Shown piece after piece: positions 19,490 to 27,812 of a stretch of 64,000 nucleotides of DNA (within the stretch, counting starts at the first letter, position 1; each line of letters starts with the position of its first letter). Made by a program: the position numbers and the translations under genes. Location of the stretch: positions 2,453,001 to 2,517,000 of the forward strand of contig NZ_JALJAZ010000001.1 of NCBI RefSeq assembly GCF_022899245.1, written 5' to 3'. This DNA comes from Falsirhodobacter halotolerans. GTDB taxonomy: Bacteria; Pseudomonadota; Alphaproteobacteria; Rhodobacterales; Rhodobacteraceae. The notes under the pieces are model-generated. The model searched no databases. It had not been told where the DNA came from and was given only the letters and a program-made list of their open reading frames with translations.

Positions 19490-20520
19490 AGGTGACGGTC
19501 GAATTCGGCCCGCGCCCGCGCCCAGACGCCCGCATCCAGATCGGTCAACGTGTGCAACGACGGCAGAAGCTGGCCCGCATAATCCTGCGAGCTTTCGACC
19601 GGCAAGAGCGAGGGCAGGTTGTCGATCGCCATCACGTCCAGCGGCGGGGCCTCCGCCACCCGCCGAACGGGGTGGCCCCAGTCCGTCACGCGGTCATAGA
19701 CTTTGATGGGCGAAAAATCCGACGTGGGGTCACAGGCAATGTCGCCGATCACCCGCAGCGTGCGCGGTTCCGCCCCGGCCCCCGCCGGAACGAAGACCGG
19801 ACATCCGGGGCGGGCGAGGATGCAGTTCAGAAACACGTCATGGGCCAGAACCTCTGGAAACGGGCCGCCCTGCGCCGTGTCCTTGGTGTCCCAGCCGGTG
19901 ACCGGCACGCCCAACGCGGCGCAAAGATCGGACGCCCCGGTGCCGACGCGGCCATGCGCGCCGATGATCAGCGCGCGCGGAGACCCGATCATCGCCCCGC
20001 GCACCTGCGCCAGAAGCGCGTCGCGATCCGCGAACCGCGTCACCGGCCCGCAGATCCCGCCTTGCGCCTGCGCGCCCCATGCCATCAGCGTCACCGCCGC
20101 CCCGACATAGCCCGCCCAATAGCCGAACGCCGCCACCCGCCGCCCGTCCGCATCCACCAGCGCCTCAAGATCATACAGCGTGCCGCCCCCGGCGCGAAAC
20201 CGGTCCAGCAGAACCCGCCCCGCCGGTTGCCCCTTGAAGGCATGACCGAACAGGATGTGGCGGTGGCGCAGCGGGGTGCCATCCTCCGGCAATTCCTTCA
20301 GCCCGAAGATGATCGCATCGGCGGGCGCATCGGGCCAGCTTTCGGCGGGCGCGATCACCGCCCCGGCGCGGGCATAGGCGTCGGTGGGAATGCAGCGCGT
20401 CGGGCTGTCCTCCACCGTCACGCGCAGCCCCCGGGCGATCAGCGCGGCGGCCCCGTCCGGCGTCAGGCCCACGCGGACTTCGTGCGGGCGTTGTTCGTGG
20501 CGAACCCAAAGATGCGTCAT
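19486..20520 (-). CDS. Saccharopine dehydrogenase (lysine-forming, Lys1-like)
   Basis: A 344-residue enzyme of the alanine dehydrogenase/saccharopine dehydrogenase (Lys1) family. The N-terminal domain opens with RHEQRPHEVRVGLTP and has FGLKELP and HAFKGQ. The NAD-binding domain includes IGAHGRVGTGA and GDIACDPTSDFSPI. In the alpha-aminoadipate route this enzyme interconverts saccharopine and lysine plus 2-oxoglutarate. In bacteria that make lysine through DapB (present here) the role is more likely lysine catabolism or polyamine metabolism; that is inference. It overlaps the WGR gene start by four bases (ATGA). Confidence 0.85.
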   Translation of the reverse strand: MTHLWVRHEQRPHEVRVGLTPDGAAALIARGLRVTVEDSPTRCIPTDAYARAGAVIAPAESWPDAPADAIIFGLKELPEDGTPLRHRHILFGHAFKGQPAGRVLLDRFRAGGGTLYDLEALVDADGRRVAAFGYWAGYVGAAVTLMAWGAQAQGGICGPVTRFADRDALLAQVRGAMIGSPRALIIGAHGRVGTGASDLCAALGVPVTGWDTKDTAQGGPFPEVLAHDVFLNCILARPGCPVFVPAGAGAEPRTLRVIGDIACDPTSDFSPIKVYDRVTDWGHPVRRVAEAPPLDVMAIDNLPSLLPVESSQDYAGQLLPSLHTLTDLDAGVWARARAEFDRHL

Positions 20521-20729
20521 GCGGTCGTCTCGTATCCCCGGCGCCGTGCGCGCCGTGTCCAGCGTTCAAGGGCGGCACAGGCCTCGCGCAGGTTGGCGAA
20601 ACAGGCGATCCGCTGCCCGCGCCCCCAGTCACGCAACACCGAATATTCCCCGAACAGGTTGTATCCCAGTTCCACCCGGTAAAAGCGACGGGCCGGTCCG
20701 GCCCCGCGTTGAAGCAGGAAGGTCATCAT
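20517..20729 (-). CDS. Small WGR-domain protein
   Basis: A 70-residue protein consisting almost only of a WGR-like domain (RFYRVELGYNLFGEYSVLRDWGR, quoted in part: LFGEYSVLRDWGR). WGR domains bind nucleic acid in PARPs and bacterial proteins. A Lys/Arg-rich tail (RRARRRGYE) follows. Start at ATG 20727-20729 or the next codon. Note that it is upstream of saccharopine dehydrogenase on the same strand and the two overlap by ATGA, with its stop at 20517-20519. The reason for the pairing is unknown. Confidence 0.75.
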   Translation of the reverse strand: MMTFLLQRGAGPARRFYRVELGYNLFGEYSVLRDWGRGQRIACFANLREACAALERWTRRARRRGYETTA

Positions 20730-20789
20730 GATGGCGTCCCCCGGGGCGGTTGCGGGGGTGATTCTAGCGGCAGGACCGCCCCGCAACAA

Positions 20790-21872
20790 CTACCTTACGA
20801 CGAATTCGGCATGCAGCGCGCCCGCGGCGTCGATGCTTTTCAGGATGTCGATCATGTCATAGGGCGCGACGCCCAGGGCGTTCAGCCCCGCGACCACCTG
20901 GCTGAGGCTGGTGGAGCCCTCCACCTCGGCCAGACCCGTTCCCGGATTCTGTTCGATCGCGGCTTGGGTGCGCGGCAGGACGATGGTTTCCCCCCGCGCG
21001 AAAGGGTTGGGCTGGACGGCCATCGGCGATTCCTCGATCCGCAGGGTCAGGCCGCCTTGCGCCACCGCCACGCGGCTGATGCGGACATCCTCCCCCATGA
21101 CGATGGTGCCGGAGCGCTGGTCCACCACCACCCGCGCCGCCGTTTCCGGCTCCACCGTCAGGTTTTCCAGCCGCGCCAGCACATGGGCGGGGGATTGCCC
21201 GCGCAGGTTCAACTGCACCGTGCCCGCATCCGTCATCGTCGCCATGCGGCTGAACGCGCCGTTGATCGCCCCTTCGATCCGGGCGGCGGTGGTGAAATCG
21301 GGATTGCGCAGCGCCAGCCGCAGGGTCTGCAGGCCGGCAAAGTCGAACTCCACCTCCCGCTCCACCCGCGCGCCGGAGGGGATGGTGCCCGATGTGGGCA
21401 CCCCTTGAACCACGCGCGCGGCCTCCCCCTCGGCGGCGACGCCGCCCGCAAGGATCGTGCCCTGCGCCACGGCATAGATCTGGCCGTCCGCCCCGTTCAA
21501 CGGCGTCATGACCAGCGTGCCGCCCAGCAGGCTTTTGGCATCGCCGATGGCCGATACGGTGACGTCGATCTGGCTGCCCGAGCGGGAGAAGGGCGGCAGC
21601 GCCGCCGTCACGAACACCGCCGCCACGTTGCGGGGCCGCAGCATCTCTCCCGTCACATTGACGCCCAGCCGTTCCAGAAGGTTGGCCATGATCTCCTCGG
21701 TGAAGGGCGAATTGCGCAGGCCGTCGCCCGTGCCGTTCAACCCCACCACCAGGCCGTAGCCCACAAGGTCGTTGCCCCGCACCCCGTCGAAATCCGCCAG
21801 ATCCTTGATGCGGATCGGCGCGGCCAGGGCGGGCAGCGCCAGGCAGATGAGAAAGACCGCAAGCCGCCACAT
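20790..21872 (-). CDS. flgI: Flagellar P-ring protein FlgI
   Basis: Forms the periplasmic P-ring bushing around the flagellar rod. The 360-residue protein has a signal peptide (ends ALA) and family blocks IKDLADFDGVRGNDLVGYG (in part), LNGTGDGLRNSPFT, VEREVEFDF and the C-terminal PYDMIDILKS. ATG 21870-21872 makes a TGATG overlap with the flgL stop; a GTG one codon upstream is also possible. It is the last gene of the flgE-flgK-flgL-flgI run. Confidence 0.95.
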   Translation of the reverse strand: MWRLAVFLICLALPALAAPIRIKDLADFDGVRGNDLVGYGLVVGLNGTGDGLRNSPFTEEIMANLLERLGVNVTGEMLRPRNVAAVFVTAALPPFSRSGSQIDVTVSAIGDAKSLLGGTLVMTPLNGADGQIYAVAQGTILAGGVAAEGEAARVVQGVPTSGTIPSGARVEREVEFDFAGLQTLRLALRNPDFTTAARIEGAINGAFSRMATMTDAGTVQLNLRGQSPAHVLARLENLTVEPETAARVVVDQRSGTIVMGEDVRISRVAVAQGGLTLRIEESPMAVQPNPFARGETIVLPRTQAAIEQNPGTGLAEVEGSTSLSQVVAGLNALGVAPYDMIDILKSIDAAGALHAEFVVR

Positions 21873-22867
21873 CACAGGTAATCCGCCAGCGAAAGCTTCG
21901 ACAGACGCGCCGTCACGGCATAGAGCGTCTCGATCTGGGTGCGCGTCGCCTCCAGCCGGGTGGCCGCCTCGAACGGGTCCACCGCCAGCATGTCGGCGCG
22001 CGCGGTCATCAAGGCGGTGCGTTCGGCGTCGTGACGCAGGGCGAGGGTGCCGATCCGCTCCTCCGCCACGCCAAGGCGGGCGGCGGCGGCGGTCCGCCCT
22101 TCATCGGCGCGCAACAGGGCCGCCCCGGCGCGGACCATCAGGTCCGCGCGGTCCTGCGCCCCGCCCGCCGCCCCACGATCCACCATCGCCGCCATGCCCA
22201 GCGCCTTCAAGGTGTCGGTGAGCGCGGGGTCCGCGGCGGTCAGGCCGATCTCCACCCCCTCGCCCGCACCCAAAGGCAGCGGCGCGCGCGGGCCGCCACC
22301 GGAATAAAGCGCGCCGAACCCCGCCGGATCGGCGAACCAGCGGTCCAGCGCCGCCTCGATCCCCGCGGGGCCGTCCGCGCCGGCGATGGCGGTCTCCATC
22401 GCCTCCAGCAGCGCGTCGGGCTGGGGCAGGGCCGGACCGTCGGGGCGGGTTCCCGCGAACAGGCTTTGCCCCGCCACCTGCGTGTTCAGCGCGGCCACCG
22501 TGGCGCGGAACGCCGCCGTGGCGCTGGCGGCCGTGCTGGAAACCGCGGTATCGTTGGCCAGGGCCGTCCGGTCGGACATCAGCCCGCCCAGCCCCTTCAC
22601 GCCCGCGTCGATCGCGCCCAGCGCGGTCTGCATCCCCGCCGCCAGCGCCCCGGCCAGCCCCGTGGCGTCGGCAAAGGCGCGGTTGCGGGTCAGGGCGGCA
22701 TCCAGCGCCGCCACCGCCGCATGATCGCCCCGCAGCGCCCGCCCCGGATCGGCGGCCTGGCCGGTCACCATTTCGGCCTGCTGCGTCTGCATCTCGGTTT
22801 TCAGGGCCACGTTCTGGCGGCGCAGGGCGAAGGTCTGGGCCATGTCGGACAAGGTCAGGCTGCTCAT
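21872..22867 (-). CDS. flgL: Flagellar hook-associated protein 3 FlgL
   Basis: The second hook-filament junction protein, flagellin-like. The 331-residue protein has the alpha-helical N-terminus (SDMAQTFALRRQNVALKTEM, partly coiled coil) and C-terminal helix (EAATRLEATRTQIETLYAV) that pack in the axial structure. The central part is Ala/Gly-rich and variable. It lies three bases after flgK and overlaps flgI, so it is one transcript with them. FlgL rather than flagellin is inferred from its position next to flgK. Confidence 0.9.
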   Translation of the reverse strand: MSSLTLSDMAQTFALRRQNVALKTEMQTQQAEMVTGQAADPGRALRGDHAAVAALDAALTRNRAFADATGLAGALAAGMQTALGAIDAGVKGLGGLMSDRTALANDTAVSSTAASATAAFRATVAALNTQVAGQSLFAGTRPDGPALPQPDALLEAMETAIAGADGPAGIEAALDRWFADPAGFGALYSGGGPRAPLPLGAGEGVEIGLTAADPALTDTLKALGMAAMVDRGAAGGAQDRADLMVRAGAALLRADEGRTAAAARLGVAEERIGTLALRHDAERTALMTARADMLAVDPFEAATRLEATRTQIETLYAVTARLSKLSLADYL

Positions 22868-22870
22868 GTC

Positions 22871-24178
22871 TTACAGCTCCAGCAAGCGTTGCATCATCTG
22901 GTCGATGGTCTGGACCACACGGGCGTTGGCGGTATAGGCCTGCTCCACCTTCAGCAGGGTCTGCATTTCGGAATCGGTGTCCACGCCCTGCGCCAGTTCG
23001 GCCTTTTTCAGCGTGTCGAACCGGGCGGTGCTGAAATCCTGCGCCTCCTCCGCCCGCACGCGGCGCGCGGACATGGAGGACAGAACCTCCGCCGCCGCGC
23101 CGGACGCCCCGGTCAACGCCGCAAGCGCGGCATTCAGCCGGGTGCCGTCGCCCGGCGCCCCGGGGGCCGTGGCGGTCAGCCCGTCGCGCAACCGCCATGA
23201 GGCCTGCAGACGCGGATCGACGGCCAGCCGCCCCCCCGCCCCTTCGGTCACAAGCCCTGACGGGCCAAGGCGGTCGGTCAGATCCCCCGCCATCGCCGCC
23301 AGTCGGGACGCCGCTTCCACCCCGTGGGTGTCACGAACGGTCAGGCGCGCCCCCAGGGCCCCGTCCCCCAGGCTGGACGGTCCCATCGGTCGCCCGTTCA
23401 GGGTCACCCCCGACAGCGCCCCCCCTTCCACCGTCATGTCCGCCGTCATCGACATCACCGGCGTGAACCCCAGGACCGAACGCGGCCCGTCCAGCAACGC
23501 CGCCCCGACCGAGGTGTAGAGGGCGATCCGCCCATCCTCGCGCACCAGTTCGCGCACCGGAATCTCACCCGCGATCCGATCCACCAGCGTCTGCCGCTGA
23601 TCCAGAAGGGCCGAGACGTCGCGCCCGCCGCCTGACAGGCCCGCGATCTGGTCGTTCAGCGCCTCCACCCCCGCAAGGGCGGCGTTCAGGTCCGCCACCG
23701 CCGCGGCCACCCCCCGATCGGCGGTCAGGCGCATGTCCTGCACCTGGGCGCGCAGGTCGTTCATCTTGTCCGCCAAGGCCGCCCCTGCCGCCACCGCCGT
23801 ATCCAACCGCGCCGCCGATTGCGGCTGGTTCGCCGCGTCGATCAGCGCCGTCTCCACCGCCGACACGCGCTGCGACAGCGATCCCGGCGCATCGGAGGCA
23901 CCCACCGCCGCCTCCATCCCCTTGAAGAAGTCCGCGATCAGGGTGGTGCCCGCCTGACTGCCCTCCGCCATACGCCGGTCGGCGATCAGGGCGCGGTCGG
24001 CAAAGCGGGTGATGCCCGTCACCTCCACCCCGCCGATGGCGCGGGCCGACAGGGTCACCTCGCGCCGGCCATACCCTTCGGTCAGGGCATTGGCCACATT
24101 CTGGGCGGTGATGTCGGCCAGCCGCGCGCTGGCCGTCAGGCCGGACCGCGCAACCGACAGGGCGGAACCAAGCGTCAT
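22871..24178 (-). CDS. flgK: Flagellar hook-associated protein 1 FlgK
   Basis: First hook-filament junction protein. The 435-residue product has the flagellar rod/hook N-terminal motif (SGLTASARLADITAQNVAN, 19 residues) and the matching C-terminal helix ending VEQAYTANARVVQTIDQMM. The protein is on the short side for FlgK, with a reduced central domain. AAGAGGG is the ribosome-binding site. It starts nine bases downstream of flgE. Exported by the type III flagellar apparatus, so no Sec signal is expected. Confidence 0.92.
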   Translation of the reverse strand: MTLGSALSVARSGLTASARLADITAQNVANALTEGYGRREVTLSARAIGGVEVTGITRFADRALIADRRMAEGSQAGTTLIADFFKGMEAAVGASDAPGSLSQRVSAVETALIDAANQPQSAARLDTAVAAGAALADKMNDLRAQVQDMRLTADRGVAAAVADLNAALAGVEALNDQIAGLSGGGRDVSALLDQRQTLVDRIAGEIPVRELVREDGRIALYTSVGAALLDGPRSVLGFTPVMSMTADMTVEGGALSGVTLNGRPMGPSSLGDGALGARLTVRDTHGVEAASRLAAMAGDLTDRLGPSGLVTEGAGGRLAVDPRLQASWRLRDGLTATAPGAPGDGTRLNAALAALTGASGAAAEVLSSMSARRVRAEEAQDFSTARFDTLKKAELAQGVDTDSEMQTLLKVEQAYTANARVVQTIDQMMQRLLEL

Positions 24179-24187
24179 GGCACCCTC

Positions 24188-25489
24188 TTATCGTTTGAGG
24201 TTGGTGGTTTCCTGAAGCATCTGATCCACCGTCTGGATGATCTTGGCGTTCGAGGAATAGGCGTGCTGGGTCGAGATCAGGTGCGTCAGTTCCTGCGCGA
24301 TGTCGGTGGTCGATTCCTCGCGCATGTAGCCTTGGGTGGTGCCGGTGGGGCCGGACCCCGCATCCCACAGATAGAACGCCCCCGACGCCGCCGTCAGACC
24401 GAAGGTCTGGTTGTCGCGCGACTGCAGGCCGTTCGGGTTGGGAACATCCACCACCGGCACCTGGAAGATCACCCGGCTGAAGCCTTGGTCGTATTTCGCC
24501 CGCAGCAGCCCGTTCTCGTCGATCTCCACCGATTGCAGACTGCCGATGGCCGAGCCGTTCTTTTCGATCGTGCTGGGGGTATAGCGGTCGGAGAGTTGGG
24601 TCATGCCGTCGGACTGGCCCGGTTTGCCGATGCGGAAGCTGACGGGGTTGTCGCCCAGCCGAAGGGCAATGGTCCCATCCTCGGCGCTGTAGGCCCCGGC
24701 CAGGGCCGGATCCCCCACCCCGGCCACCCGCGTCACCGATTTCAACGTGCCGCCCGCCGTCTGGCTCCCGTCGAATTCCAGACGATAGGCGCCAAGGGTG
24801 GTGTTTCCCGAATCGTCCGTCAACCGCATCACCCAGGCGTTCGACGCCCGGTCCCCCGCAGCCTCGATCGGGGTGAATTCGGCCGTCAGCGCGCGGGACG
24901 TGCCCATCGCGTCGAAATATTCGATGGTCTGGGCGAACGTCTCACCCTCCGCCCCCGGAAGGGTGGCCGTGGCGGGCAGGTTCACCGACATCGTCATCCG
25001 CGTCGTGGGGTTCGACACGAACTGGTTCAGGTTCACCTGCACCGGTTGCAGCGCCGCCATGGATTCGCGCGCGACGGCGGGGATGGTCCCGTCCGGCCCG
25101 GCGGGCCACCCCATCAGCGTCAGCCCCGATTGCGATTTCAATGTGCCGGTCGCGTCGGGCCGGAACGATCCGGTCGTCGTCAGCACGACCGAGCGCCCGT
25201 CGTCCGACACCGGCAGGAACCCCCGCCCGTTGATCGCGATGTCGGTGGCGTTCGACGTGCCGATCAGGGCCCCGCGTTCATCCACGATCCGCGTCGAACT
25301 GGTGCGGACCCCACCCGCGGAATAGGTGGCGTCGGTATTGCCCGCGTTCACCATCTGGAAGAAATCCGTCTCGGCCCGTTTGTAGCCATAGGTGCCCGCG
25401 TTGGCGATGTTGTCCGAAATGCCGGCCAGTCGCGCCGCGTTCGCGTTCAGGCCCGCCACACCGGCATTCATGGAAGAAGTGATCGTCAT
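24188..25489 (-). CDS. flgE: Flagellar hook protein FlgE
   Basis: Builds the flexible hook. The 433-residue protein has the N-terminal rod/hook motif (AGLNANAARLAGISDNIAN, 19 residues), the FlgE/F/G-like strand region (DIAINGRGFLPV) and the C-terminal hook helix (STQHAYSSNAKIIQTVDQML, 20 residues). ATG 25487-25489 gives the usual MTITSSMNAG start; a GTG four codons upstream is possible but would overlap the AAAGG site. A CtrA-like site lies about 50 bases upstream. First gene of the flgEKLI unit. Confidence 0.93.
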   Translation of the reverse strand: MTITSSMNAGVAGLNANAARLAGISDNIANAGTYGYKRAETDFFQMVNAGNTDATYSAGGVRTSSTRIVDERGALIGTSNATDIAINGRGFLPVSDDGRSVVLTTTGSFRPDATGTLKSQSGLTLMGWPAGPDGTIPAVARESMAALQPVQVNLNQFVSNPTTRMTMSVNLPATATLPGAEGETFAQTIEYFDAMGTSRALTAEFTPIEAAGDRASNAWVMRLTDDSGNTTLGAYRLEFDGSQTAGGTLKSVTRVAGVGDPALAGAYSAEDGTIALRLGDNPVSFRIGKPGQSDGMTQLSDRYTPSTIEKNGSAIGSLQSVEIDENGLLRAKYDQGFSRVIFQVPVVDVPNPNGLQSRDNQTFGLTAASGAFYLWDAGSGPTGTTQGYMREESTTDIAQELTHLISTQHAYSSNAKIIQTVDQMLQETTNLKR

Positions 25490-25538
25490 CGGGAATCGCA
25501 CCTTTCTAATGCACAGGGCGCACCTTCCGCGCGCTGGC

Positions 25539-25554
25539 TTAACATCGCCCTAAC
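25539..25554. promoter_or_regulatory. Candidate CtrA-binding site between motB and flgE
   Basis: TTAAC, six bases, then CTAAC, one mismatch from the CtrA recognition pattern TTAA-N7-TTAA. It lies about 50 bases upstream of flgE and overlaps the motB stop. CtrA controls flagellar genes in Rhodobacteraceae, so the position fits. Read by eye and not scored. Confidence 0.4.
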
Positions 25555-26371
25555 GGTCGCGGCGAAGCAGGATCACCTCGACCCGGTTGTTGCGGATGGC
25601 CATCGGGTTCTGCGTCACGGGACGGCGGTCGGCATGGCCCGCGACGCGCGTGATCCGCGCCGCCTCCAGCCCCATGTCGCCCAAAAGCCGCCGCATCGTC
25701 TGTGCCCGGTCCGCCGACAGCGGCCAGACGGGATTGTCGATCAGCGTCAGGGGATAGTTGCGGACATGCCCCGCCACCGCCACGCGGTTCGTGGTCAGGG
25801 CCAACACGTCGGCAAGAACCCGTGCCACGTCGCGCAGAACGGCGCGGGGCACCGCGGTGTCCCCCTCGAACAGGGCGGTGTCAGGCAGATCGAACACCTC
25901 GATCACCAGACCCTCATCGGTGACGCGGGTTACGACGTGGCGCAGGGCGCGTTCCATGGTCATGCTTTCGCCGCCGCGCGCCTGAAGCAGATCGTCCAGG
26001 GCCTTCTTCTCGTCCTCCATCCCCATGTCGCCGCGCCCCACCTCGCCCCGCGCCCGCTGCGCCTCGGTCGGGACGATCTGCGACGCGCCCGCACCGCTTT
26101 GGGCCATGCGATCTTCGGAAAAGACCGAATCCCCCCCGAACATGTCCGTCCCCCCGCCCGAGACGCGGTTGATCGGGATCGTCGGGTTGAAGAAATCGGC
26201 CAGCCCCTTGCGCTGCTTTTCCGTCGTGGCGTTCAGCAGCCACATCAGCAGGAAGAACGCCATCATCGCCGTGACGAAATCGGCATAGGCCACCTTCCAC
26301 GCCCCGCCATGATGGGCATGGCCGCCGCTTTTCTTCACACGTTTGATGATGGGGCGATTCTGTTTCTGCAT
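25550..26371 (-). CDS. motB: Flagellar motor stator protein MotB
   Basis: Stator subunit that anchors to peptidoglycan and conducts protons. The 273-residue protein has a single N-terminal membrane span with the proton-binding Asp31 (AYADFVTAMMAFF). Then comes a plug/linker and a C-terminal OmpA-like peptidoglycan-binding domain (VAVAGHVRNYP, LSADRAQTMRRLL, NNRVEVILLRRDR). The basic N-terminus and KSGGHAHHGGAWKVAYAD order are typical. No motA lies next to it. It is divergent from exbB (127 bp) and upstream of flgE on the same strand. Confidence 0.93.
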   Translation of the reverse strand: MQKQNRPIIKRVKKSGGHAHHGGAWKVAYADFVTAMMAFFLLMWLLNATTEKQRKGLADFFNPTIPINRVSGGGTDMFGGDSVFSEDRMAQSGAGASQIVPTEAQRARGEVGRGDMGMEDEKKALDDLLQARGGESMTMERALRHVVTRVTDEGLVIEVFDLPDTALFEGDTAVPRAVLRDVARVLADVLALTTNRVAVAGHVRNYPLTLIDNPVWPLSADRAQTMRRLLGDMGLEAARITRVAGHADRRPVTQNPMAIRNNRVEVILLRRDR

Positions 26372-26438
26372 CCCCCGACCTTGGGGCGAAATGGTGAACG
26401 CGCCTTTAACCCGCGCCGGTCCAGCCTCGGATTAAAAC

Positions 26439-26467
26439 TTGACCATTTCACTCAATAAATCTAGATC
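26439..26467 (+). promoter_or_regulatory. Sigma-70-type promoter for exbB-exbD-tonB
   Basis: TTGACC (26439-26444), 17-base spacer, TAGATC (26462-26467), in an AT-rich pocket. Predicted transcription start near 26474. That makes ATG 26475 leaderless and supports ATG 26499 as the real exbB start. I saw no clear Fur, Irr or RirA box. Confidence 0.55.
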
Positions 26468-26498
26468 GCTGAAGATGAAGACGAGAAAAGGTCCGCCC

Positions 26499-27371
26499 AT
26501 GACGCCCCTTCGCACCGCGCTTGCCCTGGTCGCCCTGACCCTGACCGTGATGACGCCCCCTGCGATGGCACAGGCCCCCGACGTGCCGACCGAGGCCCCC
26601 GCCGCGCCGGAGGCCCCGGACACAACCGCCCCCGCCGCACAACCCGCCCCGCAGGTCGAAACGCCGATCCTTCCGGCCCATGACCTTTCGCCCATGGGTA
26701 TGTACAATCAGGCCGACTGGGTGGTGAAGGCGGTCATGCTGGTGCTTCTGGCCGCGTGTTTCTTCACCTGGACCGTCTTCGTCTTCAAGATGGTGGAGAT
26801 GGCGGGCGCGAAAACCCGTCTCACCCGCGCCTCGCGGATCATTCGCGCAGGGTCCACCCTGCCTGCGGTGGCCGCGGAACTGACGGGCCCCCGCGATCCC
26901 GCCAGCTTCATGGTCGCCGCCGCGCTGGAGGAGGCGCGCAAATCCGACCCTGCCATCGACCACGCGGGCGGCACCGGCATCAAGGAACGGGTCGCCTCGA
27001 TCCTGGCGCGGACCGAGGCGCAGGCCGCGCGTCGGATGCGCAAGGGGACGGGTCTTCTGGCGACGGTCGGCTCCGTCGCGCCGTTCGTCGGGCTGTTCGG
27101 CACGGTCTGGGGCATCATGAACGCGTTCATCGGCATCGCCGAAAGCAACACGACCAACCTGGCCGTCGTGGCCCCCGGCATTGCCGAGGCACTGCTGGCG
27201 ACCGCCCTCGGTCTGGTCGCGGCCATTCCCGCCGTCGTCATCTACAACGTCTTCGCCCGCCGCATCGCCAATTATCGGCAGGCGTTGGGCGATGCGGGGG
27301 CGGGCATCGAACGTCTGGTCAGCCGCGATCTGGACTTCCGCCACCTGCCCCGCACCCCCGGTATGGAGTGA
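26499..27371 (+). CDS. exbB: TonB-system proton channel subunit ExbB (TolQ/MotA family)
   Basis: Inner-membrane energiser with ExbD that drives TonB-dependent outer-membrane uptake. The 290-residue protein has a signal peptide (ends AMA), a Pro/Ala-rich periplasmic linker (about 25-70), and a first span at about 75-97. The family core follows, with the [13 protein letters not shown] segment, [17 protein letters not shown], and a third span ending in [12 protein letters not shown] 26499 has AAAGG seven bases upstream. It lies three bases from exbD. Confidence 0.92.
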   Translation: MTPLRTALALVALTLTVMTPPAMAQAPDVPTEAPAAPEAPDTTAPAAQPAPQVETPILPAHDLSPMGMYNQADWVVKAVMLVLLAACFFTWTVFVFKMVEMAGAKTRLTRASRIIRAGSTLPAVAAELTGPRDPASFMVAAALEEARKSDPAIDHAGGTGIKERVASILARTEAQAARRMRKGTGLLATVGSVAPFVGLFGTVWGIMNAFIGIAESNTTNLAVVAPGIAEALLATALGLVAAIPAVVIYNVFARRIANYRQALGDAGAGIERLVSRDLDFRHLPRTPGME

Positions 27372-27374
27372 ACC

Positions 27375-27812
27375 ATGGCCGGAGGCATCAACCCGCGCGA
27401 CGATGGCGAACTGGAGGAAACCCACGAGATCAACGTCACGCCCTTCATCGACGTGATGCTGGTCTTGCTGATCATCTTCATGGTGGCGGCGCCGATGTCC
27501 ACGGTGGATGTGGCGGTGGACCTTCCCTCCTCCAACGCCGCCCCGCAGACGCGTCCGCCGGATCCAGTCTATCTGAGCGTGCAGCAGGACCTGACCCTCA
27601 CCCTGGGCAACGCGCCCGTGCCCGCCGATACGCTGGCGGCCACGCTGGACGCGCGCACCGGCGGCGACAAGGACCAGCGCGTCTTCCTGCGCGCCGATCA
27701 GGCCGTGGCATATGGGGACCTGATGCAGGTGATGAACCACCTGCGCGATGCGGGCTATCTGAAGGTGGCGCTGGTCGGGATCGAGGGCGCGCCGGGCGGG
27801 GCGACCCCATGA
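27375..27812 (+). CDS. exbD: TonB-system protein ExbD (TolR family)
   Basis: Partner of ExbB. The 145-residue protein has one membrane span (about residues 24-41) with the essential Asp26 in NVTPFIDVMLVLL, then a periplasmic domain with the VFLRADQAVAYGDLMQVMN segment. The stop overlaps the tonB start by four bases (ATGA). Typical length for the family. Confidence 0.94.
   Translation: MAGGINPRDDGELEETHEINVTPFIDVMLVLLIIFMVAAPMSTVDVAVDLPSSNAAPQTRPPDPVYLSVQQDLTLTLGNAPVPADTLAATLDARTGGDKDQRVFLRADQAVAYGDLMQVMNHLRDAGYLKVALVGIEGAPGGATP

Noticed and set aside
26372-26498. Fur, Irr or RirA box before exbB
   Set aside because: No sequence close enough to any of these motifs was found; only a sigma-70-type promoter is supported.
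26475-26498. ATG 26475 as the exbB start
   Set aside because: It would make the mRNA leaderless relative to the predicted promoter, and ATG 26499 has a good AAAGG site and a cleaner signal peptide.
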